Shown here: positions 22,619 through 30,956 of the stretch, in pieces | Position numbering within the stretch: position 1 is the first letter of the stretch | Layout: each line of letters opens with the position of its first letter | Assembly: GCF_003049525.1 (NCBI RefSeq) | Contig: NZ_PYWL01000012.1 | Coordinates: forward strand, 1-64,000 | Length of the DNA stretch: 64,000 nt | DNA from: Lysinibacillus fusiformis | Lineage (GTDB): Bacteria; Bacillota; Bacilli; Bacillales_A; Planococcaceae | Reading direction: 5' to 3' | Notes under the pieces: generated by a model | Told to the model about the DNA's origin: nothing | Databases searched by the model: none | Seen by the model: the letters and a program-made list of their open reading frames with translations, nothing else | Position numbers and translations under genes: made by a program

Positions 22619-22782
22619 TTTTCCTTGCTACTACAATATCACTTCCACCATGTAGCACAGTACTTCAAACATAATTATGTGAAATTATGTGCTGCACAAA
22701 CGTTTAAGGGGAGCAATTGATATAGTAGTGACAATATATATTCCTTTCTTTTATATGTTAAAATGGAAATAATAGGATTGGT

Positions 22783-23175
22783 ATGGAGAGAGTTATAAAT
22801 CTTTTTTTGAAGGGGTTGCTCATAATTAAAACGATTTATATTTATCCGAAATTAGCAATGGGTTTTAGGGGATTTGCCACTGGTTTAGATAGAGAAGGAT
22901 TCTTCTTGAAGAAAAGGTCAACGAGATTAAAAAAAAGCATAGAAAATTCATTGAAAGAGAATCATTTGAGTTCTTTTAACGTAGAAGTTACTCATGGATT
23001 TGAATCTCCAGAGGAATTATTAGAAAACGATGGCATTTTGGTTTTAATTTCTCCATACTTAAAAAGTTTACTGGGTCATATTGATTTTTCGAAAAGTGGA
23101 TACTATCTTTTATCAGAGGCGGAATATAATTCTGAAAATATCAGCAACATCATAAAGTATATAAAAACACTATAA
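22783..23175 (+). CDS. Hypothetical protein (up to 130 aa)
   Basis: No strong RBS is seen at 22783; an in-frame ATG at 22858 is an alternative. The C-terminal half (NDGILVLISPYLKSLLGHID, then YYLLSEAEYNSENISNIIKY) loosely resembles the PTS EIIB-like fold, in which a central strand is followed by LxxPxxK. No phospho-Cys motif is seen near the N-terminus. Function not assigned. Confidence 0.5.
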   Translation: MERVINLFLKGLLIIKTIYIYPKLAMGFRGFATGLDREGFFLKKRSTRLKKSIENSLKENHLSSFNVEVTHGFESPEELLENDGILVLISPYLKSLLGHIDFSKSGYYLLSEAEYNSENISNIIKYIKTL

Positions 23176-23297
23176 ACGTATAAAACGGATAAGATTAAAA
23201 GAAAACTATTGAAATGCTAAAGTTATTTAGGTAAACGATTGGAACTGTTTTTTTATTACAATATTTGTTCTAACTTTTTAACTAGGTGGTGATCAGG

Positions 23298-24095
23298 TTG
23301 AAGCCGATACATCTTACAGAAATACCTAAAGAAATAGTCGATTATGTTGGTGGAGTTACCCATATTTCTTTTCCAAGACAGGGGCATACATCAGATGTTG
23401 GAATCCTTTTTTCTGAAAGAGGCACTTTCTTTTTAAAGAGAACAAAAGGAAAGCAATATGGCTCATGGTTAAAGAAAGAAGCGACTGTTCTAAAATGTCT
23501 ATCTAATTCTACATTACCTATCCCTCGTTTATATTGTTTTGTTGAACAACCTTTAGACAATCAGGCATGGGCATTGATGGAATATATAGAGGGTAGCACG
23601 ATTAGACAGGCGTTAGAGAATGAAACCAAAGAGGAAAACAGGCATGCAATCATCTTTCATTATGGAAAGGTCCTTTCAGCCATTCATTCGATGCCATGCC
23701 CACTGGAAATAAAGGAGGGAGCAGTTGGGGTTTGGATCGATGATATGTTGGGTCAGGCAGAGTTTAATCTAAAAAATTTTGAGGTAGATGGTACGTCAGA
23801 GTTGTTAGATGACTTAAAAGGGAATAAACCTGAACCTATTCAGCAAACATTCATACACGGTGATTTTACAATCGATAATGTTCTCGTTCATAATCAGAAA
23901 ATATCGGGTATTATTGATTGGAGTGGTGGAGCATTCGGTGACCCACGATACGATTTTGCGCTAGCTGTAAGACCTAAACCACAAGCCTTTGAAACTGAAA
24001 GAGACAGGCAGATATTTTATGAAGGGTATGGGAGAAAATTAATTAATCAAAACGAGTACAATTACTTTAAAAATGGATTATATGAGTTTTTTTAG
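23298..24095 (+). CDS. Aminoglycoside phosphotransferase/choline-kinase-fold protein
   Basis: 265 aa with TTG start; AGGTGGTGATC (23284-23294) is a near-perfect Shine-Dalgarno, which rejects the GTG codons inside it. Kinase-like signatures are FIHGDFTIDNVLV (catalytic HGDxxxxN) and IIDWSGGAFGDPRYDFAL (metal-binding DW and GDP). The substrate is unknown; APH-fold enzymes phosphorylate antibiotics, sugars or small metabolites. The last ~15 residues end soon after the catalytic lobe, slightly short for APH. Confidence 0.85.
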   Translation: MKPIHLTEIPKEIVDYVGGVTHISFPRQGHTSDVGILFSERGTFFLKRTKGKQYGSWLKKEATVLKCLSNSTLPIPRLYCFVEQPLDNQAWALMEYIEGSTIRQALENETKEENRHAIIFHYGKVLSAIHSMPCPLEIKEGAVGVWIDDMLGQAEFNLKNFEVDGTSELLDDLKGNKPEPIQQTFIHGDFTIDNVLVHNQKISGIIDWSGGAFGDPRYDFALAVRPKPQAFETERDRQIFYEGYGRKLINQNEYNYFKNGLYEFF

Positions 24096-24106
24096 ATGAA
24101 GATATA

Positions 24107-24151
24107 AACCGTTCTGTAGGATAAATTACTTTCCTTCAGAGCGGTTTATTT
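24107..24151 (+). terminator. Terminator of the APH-fold gene
   Basis: AAACCGTTCTG and CAGAGCGGTTT pair over 10-11 bp, followed by ATTTG. The T run is short. Confidence 0.6.
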
Positions 24152-24241
24152 GTTTTCCCCTACATTTTTAACGATTAGTTCATGCTCTGTTCATGTAACA
24201 ATTTTAAGCTAAGGATAATCAAAGTAATGGAGGGGTTAAGG

Positions 24242-25273
24242 ATGAATCTTGCCTGGAAAGAAATGAAGAAAAATAAAGTGCGGTTTTTAATCTTGGGCTC
24301 CATCATCTTCCTAGTTAGTTTTTTAACGTTTATTATTTCAGGTTTGGCGAATGGTTTGTCACAGGATAATGCAGCTTTAATAAAAGATTTACCTCAAGGA
24401 CAATTTTACATGACGGAGGATGCAGATGGGACGTTTAATCTTTCGAGAATCTCTAGCGATCTACAACAGGAAGTCATGACTGAGGAGAAGGAGGCAGTTG
24501 CCTTTTCTATTCAAATGGGCTTTTTAAGTGATCAGGATGATAAACAGCAAAGTGTGGCCTTTGTCACGTCGACGGAATCAACACTATTTAGAAATGTACG
24601 ACATGGTGAGGTGCTGTTAGACAGCTCGCTACAGGATAAAGGAATTAAGGTTGGAGATATATTAACGAACAATCAATATAGTGGCGAGTTTATAGTGAAA
24701 GGCTTTGTGGAGCAAAAGAAATATAGCCATGCCCCTGTTGCTTATATAAGTAAAGAGGCTTATCAGGAAATGTATCGGGTAAAGGATATGCAATTAATTT
24801 TCGTTCCCAAAAATACGGCTAAGGAATTTGAGGGACTGCAGTCTTATAGCAATAAAGAATTTCTGAATGCTATTCCGAGTTACAGTGCGGAACAGATGTC
24901 TTTAAATATGATAATTTGGTTTTTAGTTGTCATTAGTGGTATGTTATTTGCTATTTTCTTCTATATGATGAATGTACAAAAGATTGGACTATATGGCATT
25001 CTCAAGGCGATTGGATTAAAAACAAGTAGGTTATTTAACATGATCTGGACACAGATGGTGATTATTACTGCCTTTTCATTAGTATTATCAGTCAGCCTTA
25101 GTCAATTATTCAATATAGTTGCGCCAAAGGAGATGCCGTTTACGTTAAACCTAGGTACAACAATACAACTATCGTTAGTGTTCCTTGTCATTGGTTTTGT
25201 GGGAGCTACACTGTCAGGTCTACAAATTAAAAAAATCGAACCGTTACAAGCAATACACCAGGGGGAGGCTTAG
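24242..25273 (+). CDS. FtsX-like ABC transporter permease
   Basis: 343 aa; the start at 24242 has GGAGGGG 6-7 bases upstream, while the longer frame from 24182 has no RBS. One N-terminal membrane helix (about 15-40), a large extracytoplasmic domain (about 45-220), then three helices with the FtsX core (about 225-340). This MacB/HrtB-type layout belongs to mechanotransmission exporters of haem, peptides or lipids. The ATPase gene follows after 2 bp. No adjacent two-component system was seen. Confidence 0.88.
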   Translation: MNLAWKEMKKNKVRFLILGSIIFLVSFLTFIISGLANGLSQDNAALIKDLPQGQFYMTEDADGTFNLSRISSDLQQEVMTEEKEAVAFSIQMGFLSDQDDKQQSVAFVTSTESTLFRNVRHGEVLLDSSLQDKGIKVGDILTNNQYSGEFIVKGFVEQKKYSHAPVAYISKEAYQEMYRVKDMQLIFVPKNTAKEFEGLQSYSNKEFLNAIPSYSAEQMSLNMIIWFLVVISGMLFAIFFYMMNVQKIGLYGILKAIGLKTSRLFNMIWTQMVIITAFSLVLSVSLSQLFNIVAPKEMPFTLNLGTTIQLSLVFLVIGFVGATLSGLQIKKIEPLQAIHQGEA

Positions 25274-25275
25274 TC

Positions 25276-25950
25276 ATGACGTTATTTACGATTGATGAAG
25301 TAAGAAAAACGTTTAAAAATGGTGATGTCGAAGAGGAAATTTTAAAAGGCATTAATTTATCCTTAAAAGAAGGAGAAATTACCGCATTGGTAGGTGCATC
25401 TGGTTCAGGGAAAAGCACGTTATTAACTATAGCTGCTGGACTACAACCAGCAACAGATGGACAAATCCTTTTTGAGGGACATAATTTAACGGCTATGAAC
25501 GAGGAACAGGTACGAGGGCTGCGTGCAAGTAAATTTGGCTTTGTCTTTCAGTTTGCACATCTAGTACCTTTTCTTACCGTTGAGGAGCAGCTGCTATTAA
25601 TGTTGGACGTTGCTGGGTCGCCACTGAAGAAACATGAGAAAAAGCATGAAGTAAATCGTTTATTACAGTTAGTTGGGTTAGCTCATCGTCAACATGCTTA
25701 TCCTTCTTCCTTGTCAGGTGGAGAAAAGCAACGTGTAGCGATTGCTCGTGCCATTATTCATCAACCAAAAGTATTGTTTGCAGATGAGCCAACAGCAAGT
25801 TTAGATTCACAGCGCTCTAAAGAAATTATGTTGTTATTAAGAACATTAACAAAAACTTTAAATATAACAACATTATTAGTGACGCATGACGAAGAAATGT
25901 TGGCTTATACAGATCGTATTATTAAAATGAGCGATGGTGTCGTGTTATAA
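25276..25950 (+). CDS. ABC transporter ATP-binding protein, partner of the FtsX-like permease
   Basis: 224 aa MacB/LolD/HrtA-type ATPase. Walker A GASGSGKST (about 40-48), signature LSGGEKQRVAIARA, Walker B VLFADEPTASLD, and the H-loop LVTHDEE. It is coupled to the permease upstream, so the two form a dimeric exporter. The substrate is not shown by the sequence. Confidence 0.93.
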   Translation: MTLFTIDEVRKTFKNGDVEEEILKGINLSLKEGEITALVGASGSGKSTLLTIAAGLQPATDGQILFEGHNLTAMNEEQVRGLRASKFGFVFQFAHLVPFLTVEEQLLLMLDVAGSPLKKHEKKHEVNRLLQLVGLAHRQHAYPSSLSGGEKQRVAIARAIIHQPKVLFADEPTASLDSQRSKEIMLLLRTLTKTLNITTLLVTHDEEMLAYTDRIIKMSDGVVL

Positions 25951-25956
25951 AATAAG

Positions 25957-25983
25957 CAAGGCTCCCACTAATAGGGAGCCTTG
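25957..25983 (+). terminator. Hairpin after the ABC operon
   Basis: CAAGGCTCCC and GGGAGCCTTG form a perfect 10-bp stem. There is no long T run, so termination may be partial. Confidence 0.6.
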
Positions 25984-26092
25984 TGTAACATTTAGGTTAA
26001 ATATGTGTGACATGCAAATTTATAGGATTATTAGGAATGAAAATCCAATTAATTGTTGAATTATTTGTTATGCAAAAATAAAAAGGAGGGAT

Positions 26093-26446
26093 ATGTTTGG
26101 GAAGAGTAATTAGCTTGGAATTAAATAGTCAGTAACCTAAGAAAACGGCAGCTTTTATAGTAAGTTGTTTGGCCGGGAGGTAGCGGCCCCGAATTGAGAT
26201 TAATGGCCAGTGACAACTGGGCAAGAAAGCGAAATTGGGGTTAATGGTGGCATTAGTGAAGGTCCAAGTGACTATCCACTTGGTACACGAATTCAAAATG
26301 CAACTGATGAAGTTATCGAATAGGCAACAAGGAACGGGGCTACTATTTTGCGTGAGAAAATGGAGTTTGATGACTTTTATCTTGCTTATTTGGTGGATCC
26401 TACTGGTCTAGGAATCGGATTAATTCAACATAAAAATAACGCATAA
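26093..26446 (+). pseudogene. Decayed VOC/glyoxalase-fold gene
   Basis: RBS AAGGAGG followed by a broken frame. Pieces read GRVISLELNSQ, stop, PKKTAAFYSKLFG, then ESEIGVNGGISEGPSDYPLG, stop and ATRNGATILREKMEF, then YLAYLVDPTGLGIGLIQHK. Together they trace a single glyoxalase/bleomycin-resistance (PhnB-like) domain with at least two internal stops and frame changes. Confidence 0.8.
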
Positions 26447-26528
26447 AGTCTCTTTAAGTAGAGTCTTTTTTCATTTTAAGCATAATTAAACGTCTTTATG
26501 GGTAAAGAATCGATGGAGGAGGGATAAT

Positions 26529-27614
26529 GTGAGGAACATATTGAAATTAGTATGTTTGATCCTGATAACGATTGGCTTAATACCGAAGGAAGTGCAGGCA
26601 GCCAGTTTTAAAGATTTAACGGATAATACCTTGATGACAGAAATACATTATTTAGTGGAGCAGGATATTGTGAAGGGTTATTCGAATCAGTTATTCAAGC
26701 CGAATGCCTATGTTACGAAAGCACAAGTAGCTGTCATGCTCACACGTGCTTTAGGACTAAACACAATCAACATAGAAAACCCCCACTATCAAGATGTAAC
26801 AACTGCTAATCAATATTACAAAGAAATAGCTGCTGTACAAAACAAAGGGATATTCGATGCAGCTCATACATTTAATCCAGACGCGCCGATTACTAGAGGA
26901 GAAATGGCTATTGTGCTAAATAGAGCCTTTCAATTAAAAGGCTCAGATCCTTATTATTTTACAGATGTGACGGAGCAGACACGTGGTTATAAAGAAATTT
27001 TAACACTGGCCCATAATCATTTAATAAGGGGCTATGAGGGTGGTGCATTTAAGCCTAATGACCCTGTTACACGTGCACACTTCTCAGCATTTTTGGCACG
27101 AGCATTGACTCTTTCTAAGCCCAATTTGCTAAAGGACCCGGCATTTGTTTATACGTATGCCCATTATTCTTTAAGCGACAATAAGCGTTATACTTTAAGC
27201 TATCAATATGAGCAACACGACGGTAAAAATGATGTATGGACAGTCAAAAATGTAAGTACAGGACAATCACTTGCTGATGAGCTTTTATATGGTCATGATC
27301 GTGCATATGGTCAAGCCATTGCAAGTGAAGCTAACACACATTATGATTTATATATGGAACTACCACTTAGAATAGGTGTTATTTTACATGAAGAAGATCC
27401 AGGGGTTACTGCAGGAGAAAGAGTAACTGTAAAATCAACTAATAGCACAGTACAAGCTGGTAAAGTGCAATATACGGGTGTAATAATAGTAGAGAAAAGG
27501 TCAAAATTTAGTGATGTGATAAAAACTTATTATTTCGTAGATGAAATTGGTTTAATCAAGGAGCTACACAATGATATAGTTGTGTTTGAATTACTCAATC
27601 GAACAATGAAATAA
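26529..27614 (+). CDS. S-layer homology (SLH) domain protein
   Basis: 361 aa with GTG start and RBS GGAGGAGGG. Signal peptide about 1-24 (ILKLVCLILITIGLIP, then VQAA). Three SLH repeats at about 25-195 with the typical FKDLTDN...YSNQLFKPNAYVTKAQVAVM pattern (only landmarks quoted); SLH domains bind pyruvylated wall polymer. The C-terminal ~160 residues are a beta-rich domain of unknown role. It is exported and wall-associated. Confidence 0.9.
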   Translation: MRNILKLVCLILITIGLIPKEVQAASFKDLTDNTLMTEIHYLVEQDIVKGYSNQLFKPNAYVTKAQVAVMLTRALGLNTINIENPHYQDVTTANQYYKEIAAVQNKGIFDAAHTFNPDAPITRGEMAIVLNRAFQLKGSDPYYFTDVTEQTRGYKEILTLAHNHLIRGYEGGAFKPNDPVTRAHFSAFLARALTLSKPNLLKDPAFVYTYAHYSLSDNKRYTLSYQYEQHDGKNDVWTVKNVSTGQSLADELLYGHDRAYGQAIASEANTHYDLYMELPLRIGVILHEEDPGVTAGERVTVKSTNSTVQAGKVQYTGVIIVEKRSKFSDVIKTYYFVDEIGLIKELHNDIVVFELLNRTMK

Positions 27615-27618
27615 TCAG

Positions 27619-27657
27619 AAAAGGAAAGCAAGCCACTGATGGACTCGCTTTCCTTTA
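27619..27657. terminator. Bidirectional terminator between the SLH gene and nat
   Basis: AAAGGAAAGC (27620-27629) and GCTTTCCTTT (27647-27656) pair, with the two convergent genes on either side. Confidence 0.75.
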
Positions 27658-28401
27658 TTGTTGTATAGAAATATGAAAAAAGCGCTGTAATGCTTGCTGC
27701 CATTCCTTCTCGGTGTTTGTTGTATAGGTAGTTAAGGATGGTCCTTCGTAAATTCTAAATTCATTGTTCATCATCGTGTGACGACCACGAGCCGTTCGAA
27801 TCATGGCGATTTTATTTTTTTGCTTGGAGAGTCGTGGGGCAAATTTTGCATCATTTGCATCATCATGAAAGCAATAGAGCAAGCGCCATTGCTGTTTGGT
27901 TTGCTCAAAAAGCATCCAACCATTTTCTTCATCATACTCTACTTTATATAATTCTCGACCTTCTCGGTGTTTATATCCGGCTATTAATGGTACTGGTTTA
28001 CAAGGCGCTAAAGCACCAACGCCTACATCTGAAATATAGGATTGCTTCGCATCCTTTACTAGTAATAACTGATGCATGGGTATATCTTCAGGAGGCATAT
28101 GTTCTTCAACATTGCGCCAAAACTGAGCATAGCGATTGGTAACTGAGAAGCCTAGCTCCCGTAAAAGCCAGCTAAATAAAATATTTAGTTCAAAGCAATT
28201 GCCACCACGTCGCTCAACAATAATCTTTTGAAATAAATTAGGAATAGAGAATGAGATACCGAGGTTCAAGGCAACATCTAAATTTTCATAGGGAATAGTC
28301 AATAGATGCTTTGTCTGTAGCTGTCCTAGTAGTTGGACAGTAGGCTCTAAAGTTCCTTGAAATTGAATCTGCTGTAAATATTGCTGAATCTGTGCATTCA
28401 T
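27655..28401 (-). CDS. nat: Arylamine N-acetyltransferase
   Basis: 248 aa, cytoplasmic, acetyl-CoA-dependent. The catalytic triad of the family is visible: C69 in RGGNCFELN, H110 in IPMHQLLLV and D125 in YISDVGVG. The length is in the usual 250-280 range, slightly short. It acts on aromatic amines and hydrazines; the physiological substrate in Bacillaceae is unclear. Confidence 0.92.
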   Translation of the reverse strand: MNAQIQQYLQQIQFQGTLEPTVQLLGQLQTKHLLTIPYENLDVALNLGISFSIPNLFQKIIVERRGGNCFELNILFSWLLRELGFSVTNRYAQFWRNVEEHMPPEDIPMHQLLLVKDAKQSYISDVGVGALAPCKPVPLIAGYKHREGRELYKVEYDEENGWMLFEQTKQQWRLLYCFHDDANDAKFAPRLSKQKNKIAMIRTARGRHTMMNNEFRIYEGPSLTTYTTNTEKEWQQALQRFFHISIQQ

Positions 28402-28575
28402 AAAATCGCCTCACTTCCTTATTAATAACATAACCGAAACAGCAACAGAATACACGCATAATATTACGAGGGAAATGATAGAAAAATAGCTAAATAACTT
28501 GTAGAATTAATATATTAGCTACTATAAAGTGAAATTTTTTACAATATAGTTAATGAATAAGAATTTAAGGTAGGT

Positions 28576-29301
28576 ATGATAAGGAAAATGAAATGGATAG
28601 AAGTCAATACATATGACGAAATGAGCGAAGTGGCCGCAAAGATTTTTTTAGAGCAAATACAGAAGAAGCCAAATAGTGTGCTAGGATTAGCAACTGGTGG
28701 TTCACCTGTAGGAATGTATAAAGAATTAGTAGCCCGACATCAAGCTGGTCAAGTATCATTTAAGGATGTACAAACTTTTAATTTGGACGAATATGTAGGT
28801 CTTAAGCGAACAAGTCCTGCAAGTTACTGGACTTTTATGCACAATAATTTATTTAATGATGTAAATATTAAACAAGAAAATATACATTTGCCAAATGGTG
28901 AGGCAGAGGATTTAGCTGCTGAATGCAAGGCATATGATGCAAGAATTGATGCGGTAGAAGGTATTGATTTACAGCTTCTTGGAATTGGCGTAAATGGTCA
29001 TATAGGTTTTAATGAGCCAGGTACTCCGTTCGATTCTATGACAAATATTGTCGAATTAACGACATCAACAAGAACAGAAAATGCGATTTACTTTGATGAC
29101 GAAGCCGAAGTCCCAACACATGCGATTACGATGGGCATTCAATCCATTATGAAGGCGAAGGAAATTGTCCTGATTGCCTTTGGTGAAAAGAAGCTGGCGG
29201 CCATTCAAAAATTGAAAAGTGGCCATATAACAGAAGATTTCCCTGCAAGTCAATTATTGAAACATCCTAACGTGACGATTATTTATGGCGGCACAAATTA
29301 A
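28576..29301 (+). CDS. nagB: Glucosamine-6-phosphate deaminase
   Basis: 241 aa. Converts GlcN6P to Fru6P and ammonia in amino-sugar use. Landmarks: LGLATGGSPVGMYKELV (phosphate loop), FNLDEYVGL (catalytic Asp), GIGVNGHIGFNEPGTPFDS (active-site His), and AITMGIQSIMKAKEIVLIAF. AAGG lies 5 bases before the ATG at 28576. An in-frame ATG at 28588 matches the usual NagB start more closely (MKWIEVNTYDEM) and may be the true one. It is monocistronic, without nagA beside it. Confidence 0.94.
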   Translation: MIRKMKWIEVNTYDEMSEVAAKIFLEQIQKKPNSVLGLATGGSPVGMYKELVARHQAGQVSFKDVQTFNLDEYVGLKRTSPASYWTFMHNNLFNDVNIKQENIHLPNGEAEDLAAECKAYDARIDAVEGIDLQLLGIGVNGHIGFNEPGTPFDSMTNIVELTTSTRTENAIYFDDEAEVPTHAITMGIQSIMKAKEIVLIAFGEKKLAAIQKLKSGHITEDFPASQLLKHPNVTIIYGGTN

Positions 29302-29309
29302 CAATAAAA

Positions 29310-29352
29310 AGCAAAGTCTTCTTATGACTGAAGACTTTGCTTTCTTGTTTTT
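29310..29352 (+). terminator. Terminator of nagB
   Basis: AGCAAAGTCTTC and GAAGACTTTGCT form a perfect 12-bp stem, with TTTC and TTGTTTTT after it. Confidence 0.88.
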
Positions 29353-29495
29353 CCTGAAAACGGATGAGCAATGAATATACGCTCCCAAAAATTACTGCTA
29401 CAATAACAATTAAATCACCCTTGTTGAAGGGTATGTCTAAATTTCTGAAGGTTGCAATTGCAGAATGTCGATCGTTTCTTCTTAAGTAGAAAATA
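29345..29495 (-). pseudogene. Remnant of an EamA/DMT-family transporter
   Basis: On the minus strand one frame reads IATFRNLDIPFNKGDLIVIV then AVIFGSVYSLLIRFQEK, which resembles the start of the second EamA repeat of drug/metabolite transporters. No start codon, RBS or further domain survives. Only about 45 codons are recognisable. Confidence 0.45.
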
Positions 29496-29588
29496 ACCGT
29501 ATAGAATGATGGGAAGAAGATGCAATAATAGCTAAATGTCTTCGCACTAACTTAGAGACAGCATTAGAAAAATAAAGGAGGAATGAAC

Positions 29589-30491
29589 GTGAAAAATACC
29601 GTACCACGTTTACAAAAGGGAGATGTAGTAGGTGTAGTTGCCCTATCGAGTCTAGTAGAATCTGAAAAGCTTGGGGACGCATTAGCTTTTTTAGATGAGT
29701 TGGGTCTTCGCTATATCGTAGGGGATACCATCCATGCCAAGCATGATTATTTAGCGGGAAGTGATGAAATCAGGTTAGCTGATTTTCATGAAATGGTTAA
29801 AAATCCTGAAGTGAAAGCGATTTTTTGTGTAAAGGGAGGTTATGGCGCTGCCCGAATAGCTGAAAAAATTGATTATACGCTATTAGAGGAAAATCCAAAA
29901 ATTTTCTGGGGCTTTTCAGATATTACCTATTTGCATTGTGCCATCAATGAGTACGCTAATTTAGTAACATTCCACGGACCTATGCTAATGGCTGCTAATA
30001 CAATGGATGAACTATCGAAGAAAATGTTTGTACAATTATTTTCCCCTATCGAAATACAATATACGGAATCAATTTCTCCTTTAATAACAATTGCTGGTGG
30101 GGTGGCACGCGGTGAATTAATAGGAGGAAATCTTTATCGTCTTGTCAGCACATTAGGTACTAAATTTGAGATACAGACAGAAGGTAAGATTTTATTGATA
30201 GAGGAGTTAGCTGAATCGATTCCTAACATTGATTCGATGCTACAGCAATTAAAGCAAGCTAGGAAATTTGAGCAGCTAGCAGGTGTTGTCATTGGCTCCT
30301 TTACACAAACAGAGTCGGATGATGCAGCACTAAATAATTTAATGAAAGAGTATTTTGGAGACTTAGGCATTCCTGTTGTGGCAGGTTTTAAAATAGGACA
30401 TGAATTAACGAATATAGGCATTCCTCTTGGGGTAGATGCGTATTTAGATGCAGAGGGAAAAGTGTTGAAGATATTACCAGGAGTATATTAA
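29589..30491 (+). CDS. LD-carboxypeptidase, peptidase family S66
   Basis: 300 aa with GTG start at 29589; AAGGAGG (29575-29581) is 7 bases away, while the ATG at 29583 would be 1 base away. S66 enzymes cleave the L,D bond before the terminal D-Ala of muropeptides or related adducts. Landmarks: VVALSS, VKGGYGAAR, the nucleophile Ser in GFSDIT, the Glu in LLIEEL, and the catalytic His in KIGHELTNIGIPLG. Cytoplasmic; role in wall recycling. Confidence 0.9.
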   Translation: MKNTVPRLQKGDVVGVVALSSLVESEKLGDALAFLDELGLRYIVGDTIHAKHDYLAGSDEIRLADFHEMVKNPEVKAIFCVKGGYGAARIAEKIDYTLLEENPKIFWGFSDITYLHCAINEYANLVTFHGPMLMAANTMDELSKKMFVQLFSPIEIQYTESISPLITIAGGVARGELIGGNLYRLVSTLGTKFEIQTEGKILLIEELAESIPNIDSMLQQLKQARKFEQLAGVVIGSFTQTESDDAALNNLMKEYFGDLGIPVVAGFKIGHELTNIGIPLGVDAYLDAEGKVLKILPGVY

Positions 30492-30509
30492 CTGTGGGGG
30501 ATTGATGAT

Positions 30510-30911
30510 ATGGATATTGAGAAAAAGCTCTATGAAGCAGCTGTCCAATTAGTGGAGAAAAGATATCCCTCAGGATGGGGCGGAGCGGCCGCTTTATATT
30601 CTGAGGACGGGCATATTTTAACTAGTGTCGCACCAGAGGTCATCAATGCAGCAACTGAATTATGTATGGAAACGGGTGCTATTTTAGAGGCGCATAAATT
30701 GAATACAAAGGTGACACATTCGATTTGTGTTGCTAGAGAAAATGAAAAATCTAAATTCGTAGTCCTCACACCTTGTGGGGTCTGCCAAGAAAGACTCTTT
30801 TATTGGGGAGAGAATGTGAAGGCAGCAGTTACGAATTCAGACGGTTCACTAATATTTAAAACGTTAAAAGAGATACAACCATATCACTGGTATAAGGCCT
30901 ATGAACAATAA
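30510..30911 (+). CDS. Cytidine deaminase-like zinc enzyme
   Basis: 133 aa, the usual length of tetrameric CDAs. Zinc ligands and catalytic Glu: ELCMETG (Cys plus Glu) and PCGVCQE. This C-x-E/PCxxC arrangement also fits blasticidin S deaminases, and the loop around the substrate differs from typical Cdd. RBS TGGGGG, 18 bp after the LD-carboxypeptidase, so probably the same operon. Confidence 0.85.
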   Translation: MDIEKKLYEAAVQLVEKRYPSGWGGAAALYSEDGHILTSVAPEVINAATELCMETGAILEAHKLNTKVTHSICVARENEKSKFVVLTPCGVCQERLFYWGENVKAAVTNSDGSLIFKTLKEIQPYHWYKAYEQ

Positions 30912-30914
30912 TGC

Positions 30915-30948
30915 AAAAAGACATTACAAAAATATGTAATGTCTTTTT
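30915..30948. terminator. Bidirectional terminator between the deaminase and catalase genes
   Basis: AAAAAGACATTAC and GTAATGTCTTTTT form a 13-bp stem with T runs on both strands. Confidence 0.88.
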
Positions 30949-30956
30949 GGTGTGAT

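Larger units (their letters stand above)
21580..22782. other. Gene-poor 1.2 kb stretch with hairpins and gene fragments
   Basis: No intact gene of normal size. Paired elements include TATCTTATG/CATAAGATA (about 21609-21688), AGGCT/AGCCT (about 21712-21731), TTGCC/GGCAA (about 21769-21782) and CCACACTCTAC/GTAGAGTGTGG near 22142-22167. An 11-bp inverted repeat GCATTCTCTGT/ACAGAGAATGC (22526-22574) encloses a partial match to the att core. A short fragment LQTEFEKNFDIPNYLHILLK lies near 22288. Part may be a structured RNA and the rest looks like decayed mobile DNA. Confidence 0.45.

Noticed and set aside
27834..28142. 102-aa ORF antisense to nat, and similar antisense ORFs in serA, mneS and the CNNM gene
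   Set aside because: They mirror well-supported genes on the other strand and lack an RBS and coding character.
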